A stretch of 64,000 nucleotides of DNA from Bacillus sp. 522_BSPC (GTDB lineage Bacteria; Bacillota; Bacilli; Bacillales; Cytobacillaceae): positions 1 to 64,000 of the forward strand of contig NZ_JVDT01000149.1 in NCBI RefSeq assembly GCF_001076885.1, given 5' to 3'. The translations under genes and the position numbers were made by a program. Each line of letters starts with the position of its first letter. Position 1 is the first letter of the stretch. Below, piece by piece: positions 28,113 to 38,198 of the stretch. The notes beneath the pieces are model-generated. The model was not told the origin of the DNA and ran no database searches. It saw only the letters and a program-made list of their open reading frames with translations.

Positions 28113-28363
28113 ATTTTATCTATGAGTGTTTTTTATGAATTAGGTAAATTTCAGAATCAAATAAAAAACGTATGGATGGGTACCATTTTTACGTTCATAA
28201 ACAACTAACTTGCTAAGTAAATATAAAAACTAGCAAAAAAAAGGAGGGGAAAATAAAAAATAAGTCATAAAGAGATAGGACAACATCATAAATATATATT
28301 GTCTAATAGTATTAAAAGGATAATTCTATCCCATGTACTAGGAAAAGTTCAGGAGGGGATCAC

Positions 28364-29842
28364 TTGGAAAAGGTAAATATTTTTAAAGATATTGCCGAAA
28401 GAACGGGCGGTGATATTTACTTAGGTGTAGTAGGTGCAGTACGTACTGGAAAATCAACTTTTATAAAAAAATTCATGGAATTGGTCGTAATTCCGAATAT
28501 GGAAAATGAAGGGGAAAGAACAAGAACAAAAGATGAGCTTCCTCAAAGTGCAGCAGGAAAAACGATTATGACAACAGAACCGAAGTTCGTTCCAAATCAA
28601 GCGGCCTCTATTAAAGTAGATGAAGGGTTAGAAGTAAATATTAGGCTTGTTGATTGTGTTGGCTATACAGTGCCTGGAGCACAAGGATATGAGGATGAAA
28701 ATGGGCCTAGAATGATAAATACACCATGGTATGAAGAACCAATTCCATTCCATGAAGCTGCTGAAATAGGAACTAGAAAGGTAATTCAAGAGCACAGTAC
28801 AATTGGAGTAGTTATTACAACAGATGGTACTATTGGCGATATTCCAAGAAGTAACTATCTAGAAGCTGAAAATAGAGTAATTGAGGAATTAAAAGAGGTT
28901 GGGAAGCCGTTTATTATGATTATAAACAGTGCACAGCCATATCATCCCAATACGGAAGCATTAAAGGATGAGCTTTCTGAAAAATACGATATCCCAGTAA
29001 TTGCGATGAGTGTAGAAAGTATGCGTGAAGCAGATGTTTTAAATGTAATGCGTGAAGCATTATTCGAGTTCCCGGTATTGGAAGTAAATGTGAATTTACC
29101 GAGCTGGGTAATGGTATTAAGAGAAAATCATTGGTTAAGAGATAATTACCAAGAAGCAGTAAAAGAAACAGTAAAAGACATTAAGAGATTAAGAGATGTA
29201 GATAGAGTTGTCTCTCAATTTAGTGAATATGAATTTATTGAAAATGCTGGTCTAGCTGGCATTGAAATGGGCCAAGGGATTGCCGAAATTGATCTATTTG
29301 CACCAGATGAGTTATATGATGACATTTTAAAAGAAATTGTCGGGGTAGAAATTAGAGGAAAAGACCACTTACTAGAATTAATGCAAGATTTTGCCCATGC
29401 AAAAACGGAATATGATCAAATTTCAGACGCATTAAAAATGGTGAAGCAAACAGGTTATGGGATTGCTGCTCCATCCTTAGTTGATATGAGCTTAGATGAA
29501 CCTGAAATCATCCGTCAGGGATCTAGATTCGGCGTTAGACTAAAAGCTGTAGCGCCTTCTATCCATATGATTAAAGTAGATGTTGAAAGTGAATTTGCTC
29601 CAATTATTGGATCGGAAAAACAAAGTGAAGAATTAGTCAGATATTTAATGCAGGATTTTGAGGATGATCCATTATCAATTTGGAATTCAGATATTTTTGG
29701 AAGAAGCTTAAGTTCAATCGTCCGAGAAGGCATTCAAGCTAAACTCTCCCTTATGCCAGAAAATGCTCGCTATAAATTAAAAGAAACATTAGAAAGAATT
29801 ATCAATGAAGGTTCTGGTGGACTAATAGCAATTATTTTGTAA
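28364..29842 (+). CDS. spoIVA: Stage IV sporulation protein A, coat ATPase
   Basis: The basement-layer protein of the spore coat. It hydrolyses ATP to polymerise irreversibly on the forespore surface, anchored by SpoVM. The 492-residue protein has Walker A GAVRTGKS (24-31), a switch-type DCVGY motif, and the long middle and C-terminal domains typical of the family. Length equals that of B. subtilis SpoIVA. The start is TTG with CAGGAGGGG upstream. It is monocistronic and should be made in the mother cell under sigma-E. Confidence 0.97.
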   Translation: MEKVNIFKDIAERTGGDIYLGVVGAVRTGKSTFIKKFMELVVIPNMENEGERTRTKDELPQSAAGKTIMTTEPKFVPNQAASIKVDEGLEVNIRLVDCVGYTVPGAQGYEDENGPRMINTPWYEEPIPFHEAAEIGTRKVIQEHSTIGVVITTDGTIGDIPRSNYLEAENRVIEELKEVGKPFIMIINSAQPYHPNTEALKDELSEKYDIPVIAMSVESMREADVLNVMREALFEFPVLEVNVNLPSWVMVLRENHWLRDNYQEAVKETVKDIKRLRDVDRVVSQFSEYEFIENAGLAGIEMGQGIAEIDLFAPDELYDDILKEIVGVEIRGKDHLLELMQDFAHAKTEYDQISDALKMVKQTGYGIAAPSLVDMSLDEPEIIRQGSRFGVRLKAVAPSIHMIKVDVESEFAPIIGSEKQSEELVRYLMQDFEDDPLSIWNSDIFGRSLSSIVREGIQAKLSLMPENARYKLKETLERIINEGSGGLIAIIL

Positions 29843-29870
29843 GAACTCTATTTTAGGGTTCTTTTTTTTT
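29841..29870 (+). terminator. Terminator of spoIVA
   Basis: AAGAACTC and GGGTTCTT (one G-T pair) start at the stop codon and are followed by a T run. Confidence 0.8.
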
Positions 29871-30319
29871 ATTTTATTTCGAGAAGAAAGCGAAATTTGG
29901 TATAAAAAAAGCCTAATAGAGGCATTTTATTTATTCTTATACCCACCATTTACTTAAGTGAAACAATGGAGTTATAGTTCTTTTTACGTTTTAATTTTGG
30001 TTGTAAATGGAAATTTTATGGTTTTAATGTTACGCTTTTATTTCAAAATAAGAAAATATCGCTATCAATACATAAAATTTCTTGATATGCATAAACGATT
30101 ATGATAATCTTTTAAAGGAATTAGCGTTATATAAGGTTTCTTATTCTTTATGTAAGGGTTAAGTTACTTTATACTTGAATACTTCTTTGAGTGAACAAAT
30201 GTATGTCATTTAAGAAAAAATTCGGTAGGACGTATATAATTCCGTTAATTTGTTTACAAATAAAGATATGAAACTAATTTTAGGCTTTTATTTGAAACAC
30301 TCGGGAGGAGGTGAAAGGC
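29871..30319. other. Intergenic region upstream of the HU gene
   Basis: About 450 AT-rich bases without a gene. A small GCCT/AGGC hairpin lies at about 29909-29921. A probable sigma-A promoter for the HU gene lies at 30253-30280. The long leader fits a highly expressed gene. Confidence 0.45.
30253..30280 (+). promoter_or_regulatory. Probable sigma-A promoter of the HU gene
   Basis: TTTACA (30253-30258, five of six) and TAATTT (30275-30280) are 16 bases apart, about 35 bases upstream of the ribosome site. Confidence 0.4.
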
Positions 30320-30592
30320 ATGAACAAGACAGAATTAATCAATGCAGTTGCTGAAGCAAGTGAACTATCAAAAAAGGACGCTACTAAAGCAGTTGACGCT
30401 GTTTTCGATACAATCTTGAATGCTTTAAAAGATGGTGATAAGGTTCAACTTATCGGTTTTGGTAACTTCGAGGTACGTGAACGTGCGGCTCGTAAAGGTC
30501 GTAACCCACAAACTGGTGAAGAAATTGAAATCGCAGCAAGCAAAGTTCCTGCTTTTAAACCAGGTAAAGCACTTAAAGACGCAGTGAAATAA
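30320..30592 (+). CDS. hbs: DNA-binding protein HU
   Basis: The histone-like nucleoid protein, 90 residues, a DNA-bending dimer. It matches the whole family: [12 protein letters not shown] at the start, [13 protein letters not shown] leading into the DNA-binding arm, RNPQTGEEI with the intercalating proline, and [13 protein letters not shown] at the end. ATG 30320 is chosen because a near-perfect GGAGGAGGTG lies just upstream; GTG 30311 falls inside that site. In B. subtilis hbs is essential and has the same neighbours, except that folE and mtrB, which follow it there, are missing here. Confidence 0.97.
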   Translation: MNKTELINAVAEASELSKKDATKAVDAVFDTILNALKDGDKVQLIGFGNFEVRERAARKGRNPQTGEEIEIAASKVPAFKPGKALKDAVK

Positions 30593-30615
30593 TTACATAT
30601 AATAGTATTTCACTA

Positions 30616-30644
30616 AAACCGCGAAATTATCGCGGTTTTTTTTT
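30616..30644 (+). terminator. Terminator of the HU gene
   Basis: AAACCGCG and CGCGGTTT form a tight GC stem with nine T after it. Confidence 0.9.
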
Positions 30645-31044
30645 ATGAGTTTTTTTATAAAATAATGATGATTGAAATGAAAGGAGAAAAAGGAATAAGA
30701 GAGAATCTTTCCAAAGTAGCTATTGTACCCCTTTACTTTCTCTTGTGATATAATAAATAAAATATGTGATTGAAATGGAAAAGTTCTGTTTAGTGCTGTT
30801 TTCTAAAAGATTGGTGTGTTTCCAATAGAAAAAACCAATAAATTCAATAACTAATAAATCTGAATACACGTAGACTCCTATGGTAGCGGCTCGGCACTCG
30901 ACCAATGGAAAGCGAAGTGTATTTAGGCTGCGGGTCATAGCAACAACTTTACATATAATAAAGAATAATATTTCGACAGTTTTTAGAGATTGGCATGAAT
31001 AGATAATAGCGAAAGAGGAATAAATGGGGAACAAGGGTGATATT
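30645..31044. other. Intergenic region between hbs and hepS
   Basis: About 400 bases. It holds copy B of the hairpin-bounded repeat (30860-30943) and no coding region. In B. subtilis this interval carries mtrA (folE) and mtrB (the TRAP regulator); no sequence resembling either was found in any frame. Confidence 0.6.
30860..30943. repeat. Hairpin-bounded intergenic repeat, copy B
   Basis: CTGAATACAC (30860-30869) and GTGTATTTAG (30917-30926) are inverted ends that pair over nine of ten positions. A tail GCTGCGGGTCATAGCAACAA follows. Ends and tail match copy A at 12527-12621 in the same order; the middle differs. Confidence 0.55.
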
Positions 31045-31842
31045 ATGGCTATACAAGAATTAATAGAGAGTGTAAAAATCAAAGTAGTTGAAAAAACCTC
31101 CAATCATTATTTACAAAAACATATACCAAATCCAATTTTGGATGAACATAAGCTTTTACTAACAATAACAGTCTTATTACAGGCAAATGTAAAAAAACAG
31201 GATATTATTACCTATGCAACAACAATTACACTTATTCAGATTGCCCTTGATACCCATGAGCTCGTTACAAATGATAAGATGCATAAGGGAAATGAACGAA
31301 GTAGACAATTAACGGTATTAGCAGGGGATTTATACAGTGGGCAATACTATAAAATATTAGCTGAAATAGAAGACTTTAAAATGCTTAAGTTTTTAGCAGA
31401 AGGCATTAAAGTGATTAATGAGAATAAAATATTCTTCTACCATCATAGCGCAAAGGGAATAGAGCAATTAATAAAAAGTCTAAAAGATATTGAAGGAGCA
31501 TTAATCCAAAAGCTAGTCGACTACTATCAAATGGATGGATGGAAAGCTTTTGTGGAAGAATTTTTGTTTCTTCATCGAATTTGCAAAGAAAAAGAGTTGT
31601 TTGATCAAACGAATAGTTCAATGGTAGTAGATGCTTTTTTTAAGTATGAGAATAAAAATAAATTAAATTCAATAACTAAAAATAATAAAGATGCAATGAT
31701 GGATAAATATATAAAAGAGGCAAGTTTACGTGTAGAAGAGTTGTTAAATAGTCTTCCAGCATTGCAAGAAGAATTTAGAGAAACCGCCTATCGATTTTTG
31801 AATAAACTAAGCAAACAACAATTGTACGTAGAGGAAGGGTAA
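31045..31842 (+). CDS. hepS: Heptaprenyl diphosphate synthase component I (HepS)
   Basis: The small, non-catalytic subunit of the heterodimeric enzyme that builds the C35 side chain of menaquinone-7. The 265-residue, mostly helical protein has no DDxxD motif; it sets chain length together with HepT. The ALDTHELVT region and the following LAGDLYSGQYY motif are typical. ATG 31045 follows AAGGGTGA; ATG 31024 is also in frame. It leads the hepS-menG-hepT cluster and lies six bases from menG. Confidence 0.9.
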   Translation: MAIQELIESVKIKVVEKTSNHYLQKHIPNPILDEHKLLLTITVLLQANVKKQDIITYATTITLIQIALDTHELVTNDKMHKGNERSRQLTVLAGDLYSGQYYKILAEIEDFKMLKFLAEGIKVINENKIFFYHHSAKGIEQLIKSLKDIEGALIQKLVDYYQMDGWKAFVEEFLFLHRICKEKELFDQTNSSMVVDAFFKYENKNKLNSITKNNKDAMMDKYIKEASLRVEELLNSLPALQEEFRETAYRFLNKLSKQQLYVEEG

Positions 31843-31848
31843 ATAATA

Positions 31849-32550
31849 ATGCAAGAGCAGCAGTCTAAAGAAGAAAAGGTACATAATGTATTTGAAAAGA
31901 TTTATGGGAATTATGATAGAATGAATTCGTTAATTAGCTTTCAGCAGCATAAATTATGGCGAAAAGACACGATGAAGCGAATGAATGTGCCTAAAGGTTC
32001 AGCATGTTTGGATGTATGCTGCGGAACAGCTGATTGGACAATTAGCCTAGCAGAGCAAGTTGGCCCTAACGGGGAAGTGATTGGTCTTGATTTCAGTGAA
32101 AATATGCTAAGCATAGGAAAGCAAAAAACAGCTGAGTATAAAAATATACAGCTAATTCACGGCAACGCCATGGAGTTACCCTTTGCAGACAATCATTTTG
32201 ATTTTGTAACAATCGGCTTTGGTTTGCGTAATGTTCCAGACTACTTAACTGTTTTAAAAGAAATGAGAAGAGTAGTAAAGCCTGGAGGGATGGTTGTTTG
32301 TTTAGAAACATCGCAACCAACAATGCCAATTTTTAGACAAGGCTACTATATGTATTTTAGATATATTATGCCGATTTTTGGTAAACTTTTTGCTAAAAGC
32401 TATAAGGAATATTCATGGCTACAGGAATCAGCGCGAGATTTCCCAGGTATGAAAGAACTAGCTATGATGTTTGAAGAAGCAGGATTAAAGAGAGTAGGAT
32501 ATAAAGCTTATTTTGGCGGTGTTGCTGCAGTTCATTTTGGTTATAAGTAA
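31849..32550 (+). CDS. menG: Demethylmenaquinone methyltransferase
   Basis: It performs the last step of menaquinone synthesis: SAM-dependent C-methylation of demethylmenaquinone. The 233-residue protein has the UbiE/MenG signatures [10 protein letters not shown] near the N-terminus, [10 protein letters not shown] (SAM motif I), GLDFSENML and the GFGLRNVPD motif. Placement between the two HepS/HepT genes fixes the pathway. In B. subtilis it is also called menH or gerCB. Confidence 0.96.
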   Translation: MQEQQSKEEKVHNVFEKIYGNYDRMNSLISFQQHKLWRKDTMKRMNVPKGSACLDVCCGTADWTISLAEQVGPNGEVIGLDFSENMLSIGKQKTAEYKNIQLIHGNAMELPFADNHFDFVTIGFGLRNVPDYLTVLKEMRRVVKPGGMVVCLETSQPTMPIFRQGYYMYFRYIMPIFGKLFAKSYKEYSWLQESARDFPGMKELAMMFEEAGLKRVGYKAYFGGVAAVHFGYK

Positions 32551-32797
32551 TAATCTCAATAGTGATGAAAGTCCTGTAAGGGAGAAAAGCTTTTTAGCTG
32601 TTTAAAAATTTTATTTAGATATGGGAATAGCTGGAGTAGTCTAAATAGAAGTGGAGAAAATGTTTAACAAGGTTCGCCGCTGTTTTAGCAAAAATGGAAA
32701 GTATATTAAAGGCTACTATAAGAAAAAAGAACTAGAAATAATGTCAAGGAAATACATAATTATTTTAAAATATGGATACAAGTTGGGTGAGTAGTTG

Positions 32798-33760
32798 GTG
32801 AAATTAAAAATGATGTACTCATTTTTGAATTCGGATATTGAAAAAATTGAGAGAGAATTAGAAGAAACCGTACAGGCAAACTCTATTATATTACGTGAGT
32901 CTTCCTTGCATTTACTACAAGCAGGTGGAAAAAGAATACGTCCGATATTTGTATTGCTTGCAGGGCAATTTGGAAATTATGATATCCATAAAATAAAAAA
33001 AGCAGCAGTTTCGTTGGAATTAATTCATATGGCATCATTAGTTCATGATGATGTAATAGATGATTCTGATTTAAGAAGAGGTCAGCCTACTATTAAAGCA
33101 AAATGGGATAATAAAGTAGCGATGTATACAGGGGATTACATTTTTGCTCGGTCAATGGAAATTATGAGTGATATTAATAAGCCTGATGCCCACAGAGTAC
33201 TTGCTAATACAATTGTGGAAGTCTGTATCGGCGAAATTCAGCAAATAAAAGACAAATATCGATTTGATCAAAATATTAGAGATTATTTTCGGAGAATAAA
33301 AAGAAAAACGGCTTTATTAATTTCAGCAAGTTCTTTAGTAGGTGCGATTGTTTCGGATGTTGAAGAAGAATTCCAGCAAAAGTTGCATCAATTCGGGTAC
33401 TATGTTGGTATGTCTTATCAAATCATAGATGATGTACTAGATTTTGTTGGGACAGAAAAAGAATTAGGAAAGCCAGCAGGCGGGGATTTACTTCAAGGAA
33501 ATATTACATTGCCTGTTTTATTTGCAATGGAAAATGAAGAGGTTCGCAAAAAAATAATCACTGTCCATGAAGCAATGTCAAAACAGGAATTAACAGAGGT
33601 TATTACAAGCATTAAAAATACAGATGCAATCGATCGTTCTCTTCAAGTAAGTGACCTGTATTTAAATAAGGCCCTCTTAACTATTCGTGATTTGCCGAAT
33701 GGAAAAGCCAAATCGGCACTAGCTAATATAGCAAAATATTTGGGTAAACGTAAATTTTAG
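32798..33760 (+). CDS. hepT: Heptaprenyl diphosphate synthase component II (HepT)
   Basis: The catalytic trans-prenyltransferase subunit that extends farnesyl diphosphate to heptaprenyl diphosphate. Both aspartate-rich motifs are visible: DDVIDD (about 85-90) followed by LRRGQPTIKAKW, and the second as DDVLDF. The FGYYVGMSYQIIDD block is present, and the protein ends in KYLGKRKF like the B. subtilis protein. GTG 32798 aligns with the B. subtilis N-terminus, with GGGTGA seven to eight bases upstream; TTG 32795 is possible. A 247-base gap separates it from menG. Confidence 0.95.
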   Translation: MKLKMMYSFLNSDIEKIERELEETVQANSIILRESSLHLLQAGGKRIRPIFVLLAGQFGNYDIHKIKKAAVSLELIHMASLVHDDVIDDSDLRRGQPTIKAKWDNKVAMYTGDYIFARSMEIMSDINKPDAHRVLANTIVEVCIGEIQQIKDKYRFDQNIRDYFRRIKRKTALLISASSLVGAIVSDVEEEFQQKLHQFGYYVGMSYQIIDDVLDFVGTEKELGKPAGGDLLQGNITLPVLFAMENEEVRKKIITVHEAMSKQELTEVITSIKNTDAIDRSLQVSDLYLNKALLTIRDLPNGKAKSALANIAKYLGKRKF

Positions 33761-33785
33761 CAATTGTAACAGTACCTATTACATA

Positions 33786-33799
33786 TGAAAGCGTTTAAA
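33786..33799 (+). promoter_or_regulatory. cre-like site upstream of ndk
   Basis: TGAAAGCGTTTAAA fits the catabolite-responsive element consensus TGWAARCGYTWNCW at 13 of 14 positions. It lies between hepT and ndk, about 90 bases before the ndk start. CcpA control is inference. Confidence 0.35.
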
Positions 33800-33889
33800 G
33801 ATTCTTTTGCAAAATTCGAATTTTTGTGTTAAGTTCTTTTCATGAATAACCATTTTTGCTAGTCTAATACATATGGTAGGAGTGAGCTT

Positions 33890-34336
33890 ATGGAAAGAAC
33901 ATTTCTAATGGTAAAGCCAGATGGTGTACAAAGAAATTTAATGGGGAAAATAATAGCCCGGTTTGAAGAAAAAGGTTTCCAACTCGTTGGAGCAAAGCTT
34001 ATGCATATTTCGGAAGATTTAGCAGAACAGCATTATGCAGAACATAAAGGTAAGCCGTTTTTTACACAATTAGTAGATTTTATCACTTCTGGTCCTGTAT
34101 TTGCAATGGTTTGGCAAGGAGAGGAAGTTATCGCAAAATCGAGAATAATGATGGGGAAAACAGACCCTCTAGAAGCTTTGCCAGGTACCATTCGTGGCGA
34201 TTTTGGAGTAGTAAAACATAAAAATATAATTCATGGATCTGATGGAAAAGAAAGTGCGCAAAGAGAAATATCCCTATTTTTCGATGAGGAAGAATTAGTA
34301 GAGTATCATAAATTATTAGATAATTGGGTTTACTAA
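33890..34336 (+). CDS. ndk: Nucleoside diphosphate kinase
   Basis: It balances nucleoside triphosphates by phosphate transfer through a histidine intermediate. The 148-residue protein has the active-site NIIHGSDG motif (His near 115), [11 protein letters not shown] near the N-terminus and [16 protein letters not shown]. Full family length. It lies between hepT and cheR as in B. subtilis, with GTAGGAGTG before the ATG and a hairpin after the stop. Confidence 0.97.
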   Translation: MERTFLMVKPDGVQRNLMGKIIARFEEKGFQLVGAKLMHISEDLAEQHYAEHKGKPFFTQLVDFITSGPVFAMVWQGEEVIAKSRIMMGKTDPLEALPGTIRGDFGVVKHKNIIHGSDGKESAQREISLFFDEEELVEYHKLLDNWVY

Positions 34337-34348
34337 CTTTTGGTTATA

Positions 34349-34379
34349 ATAGCTGTCCTGTTCATCAGGACAGCTATTT
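34349..34379 (+). terminator. Hairpin terminator after ndk
   Basis: ATAGCTGTCCTG and CAGGACAGCTAT form a 12-bp perfect stem with only TTTAT after it, so the U tract is weak. Confidence 0.6.
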
Positions 34380-35357
<978 letters not shown>

Positions 35358-35359
35358 GC

Positions 35360-35405
35360 AATGGCAAAACAACCACAAGAATATCCCGTTGTTTTGCCAT
35401 TGTTT
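35360..35405 (+). terminator. Hairpin after cheR
   Basis: A 14-bp perfect stem (35360-35373 with 35388-35401) is followed only by GTTT, so it is a terminator with a weak tail. Confidence 0.6.
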
Positions 35406-35555
35406 AAATAATTACTGTATGGTCATCCTTTGAATTTACAAGAGATTTAGATGATTTTGCAAAGATTTTTAGGTTTTTCTCTATTCATAACTGGATAGGT
35501 ATGTTATATTGAAACATAATTACTTTAAAGCGTTGAAGGGAGAAAGGATTTATAT

Positions 35556-36728
35556 ATGAGATACTTAACATCTGGGGAATCGCATGGTCCCAAACTAATT
35601 ACTATTATAGAGGGTCTTCCTGCTGGAATGCCTTTATTAGCGGAAGATATAAATGAAGAATTAGCTAGAAGACAAAAAGGCCATGGTCGAGGAAGAAGAA
35701 TGCAAATAGAAACAGATACCGTGGAAATCGGTGGTGGAATTAGACATGGTTATACGTTAGGTTCACCTGTTTCTTTAATTGTAGAAAATAATGATTGGAA
35801 ACATTGGACTAAAATTATGGGTCAACAGCCAATCGATGAAGCAGAAGCAAATGAAATTAAGCGGAAAATTAGCCGTCCAAGACCAGGCCATGCTGATTTA
35901 AACGGTGCTATTAAATATGGTCATCGAGATATGAGAAACGTATTAGAGCGTTCGTCCGCACGTGAAACGACCGTTCGGGTGGCAGCTGGTGCAGTTGCGA
36001 AAAAGCTGCTCTCTTTATTGGGGATTAAAATTGCTTCCCATGTTGTGGAAATAGGCGGAGTGAAATCCAATGTTACGAATTATGCATCAATCGAGAAGCT
36101 TAGGGAAATAACAGAGAATTCCCCTGTCCGTTGTTTAGATGAACAAGCAGGCGCTGAAATGATGAAGGCGATTGATGATGCGAAAGCAAGTGGTGATTCT
36201 ATTGGAGGCGTAGTAGAAGTAGTTGTGGAAGGTATGCCAATTGGCGTCGGCAGCTATGTTCATTACGATAGAAAGTTAGATGCGAAGCTTGCTAGTGCCA
36301 TAATGAGTATTAATGCATTTAAGGGTGTCGAGATTGGTATTGGTTTTGAAGCGGCGAGAAAGCCAGGAAGTGAAGTCCATGATGAGATTATCTGGGATAA
36401 AGAAACAGGATATTCTAGAAGAACGAATCGTTTAGGTGGTTTAGAAGGTGGAATGACAAATGGCATGCCAATTGTTGTTAGAGGGGTTATGAAGCCGATT
36501 CCGACACTTTATAAACCATTAAAGAGTGTTGATATTGATACGAAAGAAGAGTTTACAGCAAGTATTGAACGCAGTGATAGTTGTGCAGTGCCAGCAGCTT
36601 CAGTTGTTGCAGAGCATGCTATTGCATGGGAGCTTGCTTCAGCTATCGTTGATCAATTTTATTCTGATCGTTTCGAAGGACTTGTTGCTAATATTAGAGA
36701 GCATAACAAACATGCGAGGGAATTCTAA
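35556..36728 (+). CDS. aroC: Chorismate synthase
   Basis: It converts 5-enolpyruvylshikimate 3-phosphate to chorismate with reduced FMN. The 390-residue enzyme carries GESHGP at the N-terminus, the conserved RPRPGHAD and [17 protein letters not shown] stretches, and RSDSCAVPA near the C-terminus. It is called aroF in B. subtilis. Its TAA stop shares one base with the aroB ATG, so the two are coupled. It opens the aromatic cluster. Confidence 0.97.
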   Translation: MRYLTSGESHGPKLITIIEGLPAGMPLLAEDINEELARRQKGHGRGRRMQIETDTVEIGGGIRHGYTLGSPVSLIVENNDWKHWTKIMGQQPIDEAEANEIKRKISRPRPGHADLNGAIKYGHRDMRNVLERSSARETTVRVAAGAVAKKLLSLLGIKIASHVVEIGGVKSNVTNYASIEKLREITENSPVRCLDEQAGAEMMKAIDDAKASGDSIGGVVEVVVEGMPIGVGSYVHYDRKLDAKLASAIMSINAFKGVEIGIGFEAARKPGSEVHDEIIWDKETGYSRRTNRLGGLEGGMTNGMPIVVRGVMKPIPTLYKPLKSVDIDTKEEFTASIERSDSCAVPAASVVAEHAIAWELASAIVDQFYSDRFEGLVANIREHNKHAREF

Positions 36729-37810
36729 TGCCCACTGTTTCAATTCAAACTTCGTCGAAACAATATGATGTGTGGATTGGGGAACATGTCATTAAACAAC
36801 TACATTCGTTTATTCAAAGCAAATTTGAAGACGTAACGAAAATATTGATTATTACAGATGAATCCGTAAAGAAGCTACATTTAGCAACAGTAGAAAAAGA
36901 ACTTTCCACTCTCCCTGTTATAACATATACAGTACCTGCAGGGGAAAAGGCAAAATCATTCGATGTTTTTTATGCTTGCCTCACCTATATGCTAGAACAA
37001 CATTTAGATAGAAAATCACTAGTTTTGGCATTAGGTGGTGGAGCAGTTGGGGATTTAGCTGGCTATGTAGCTGCATCCTTCATGAGAGGTATTCCCTTTA
37101 TTCAAATACCTACAACTGTTTTAGCTCATGATAGTGCTGTTGGTGGAAAAGTTGCGATAAATCATCCTCTTGGAAAAAATATGATTGGTGTTTTTAATCA
37201 GCCAGAAGCGGTTTTTTATGATACAACTTTTTTGTCTACTCTGCCAATTCAGGAGCTACGTTCAGGGTTTGGTGAAGTGATCAAGCATGCATTAATAAGT
37301 GATTCACAGTTTTATCAAGATTTGACTACTAATATAAATAACTTATCAAAAGTAGACATAGCTTATTGGTCTGAAATACTAGAAAAGGGAATTCTAGTTA
37401 AACGATCTATTGTAGAGAAAGATGAAAGAGAATCAAATATACGAGCTTTTTTGAATTTTGGTCATACGCTTGGGCATGCAATTGAAGCGGAGATGGGGTA
37501 TGGTAAATTTACGCATGGGGAAGCTGTTGTTATCGGAATGATTTTTGCATTAAGGTTAAGCAAGAAGAAATATGATATAGCCTTTTCAATGGAGGAATAC
37601 ATAAAGTGGCTCCAATTACTTGGTTATACCTGTGATATTCCAGTGGATTTAGAAATAAACAATTTAATTAATCGAATGAAGCAAGATAAGAAATCGATTA
37701 ATAGAACAATCCGTTTTGTCTTACTAAAAGAAATAGGTAAACCTGTTTTAGTAGAAATAGGTGAAGCGGAAATTAGAGAAGAATTAGCTATATTTAAAGG
37801 TGGGAAGTAG
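36728..37810 (+). CDS. aroB: 3-dehydroquinate synthase
   Basis: The second shikimate-pathway enzyme, NAD- and metal-dependent. The 360-residue protein has the LGGGAVGDLAGYVA nucleotide motif, PTTVLAHDSAVGGK, and metal-ligand segments SGFGEVIKHA, FLNFGHTLGHAIE and THGEAV. It overlaps aroC by one base and abuts aroH directly (stop TAG then ATG). Confidence 0.97.
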   Translation: MPTVSIQTSSKQYDVWIGEHVIKQLHSFIQSKFEDVTKILIITDESVKKLHLATVEKELSTLPVITYTVPAGEKAKSFDVFYACLTYMLEQHLDRKSLVLALGGGAVGDLAGYVAASFMRGIPFIQIPTTVLAHDSAVGGKVAINHPLGKNMIGVFNQPEAVFYDTTFLSTLPIQELRSGFGEVIKHALISDSQFYQDLTTNINNLSKVDIAYWSEILEKGILVKRSIVEKDERESNIRAFLNFGHTLGHAIEAEMGYGKFTHGEAVVIGMIFALRLSKKKYDIAFSMEEYIKWLQLLGYTCDIPVDLEINNLINRMKQDKKSINRTIRFVLLKEIGKPVLVEIGEAEIREELAIFKGGK

Positions 37811-38176
37811 ATGATTAGAGGAGTTAGGGGAGCTATTACGGTTGAAAATAATGTAGAGGCAGAGATATTATCAGCTACAGAAAGCCTTTTTAATGAAATG
37901 ATAAACTCCAATCAAATTAAAGCGAGCGATGTTGCCTCTGTATTTTTATCAGTAACGGATGACATTAATGCAGCTTTTCCTGCAAAAGTGATTCGTATGC
38001 AAGAAGACTGGATATTTGTTCCGGTAATGTGTATGAAGGAAATAGCAGTTCCCAATTCATTAGAGAAGTGTATTCGTATTATGATGCATTGGAATACAGA
38101 ACTTTGTCAGGATGAGATTCAACATATTTATTTAGAAAAGGCAATTCAATTAAGACCAGATTTAACAAAACAATAA
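37811..38176 (+). CDS. aroH: Chorismate mutase, AroH type
   Basis: A monofunctional 121-residue trimeric enzyme converting chorismate to prephenate. It has the B. subtilis-type sequence: MIRGVRGAITVENN with the active-site Arg near 7, a central SVTDDINAAFPAKVIR stretch with Arg near 60-65, and CIRIMMHWNTE. It lies between aroB and hisC. In B. subtilis the six trp genes separate aroH from hisC; here only 22 bases do. Confidence 0.95.
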   Translation: MIRGVRGAITVENNVEAEILSATESLFNEMINSNQIKASDVASVFLSVTDDINAAFPAKVIRMQEDWIFVPVMCMKEIAVPNSLEKCIRIMMHWNTELCQDEIQHIYLEKAIQLRPDLTKQ

Positions 38177-38198
38177 GTAACTTTTGGGGTGAAAGAAA

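Larger units (their letters stand above)
27621..28363. other. Long intergenic region before spoIVA
   Basis: No protein gene was found on either strand; every candidate frame tried was short and lacked a ribosome site. Two good terminators (27727-27770 and 28076-28112) bracket about 300 bases, so a short non-coding transcript could end at the second one. B. subtilis has yphE and yphF in this interval; no trace is visible. A weak sigma-E-like match (CATA at 28287 with TCATAAA near 28265) may drive spoIVA. Confidence 0.5.
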
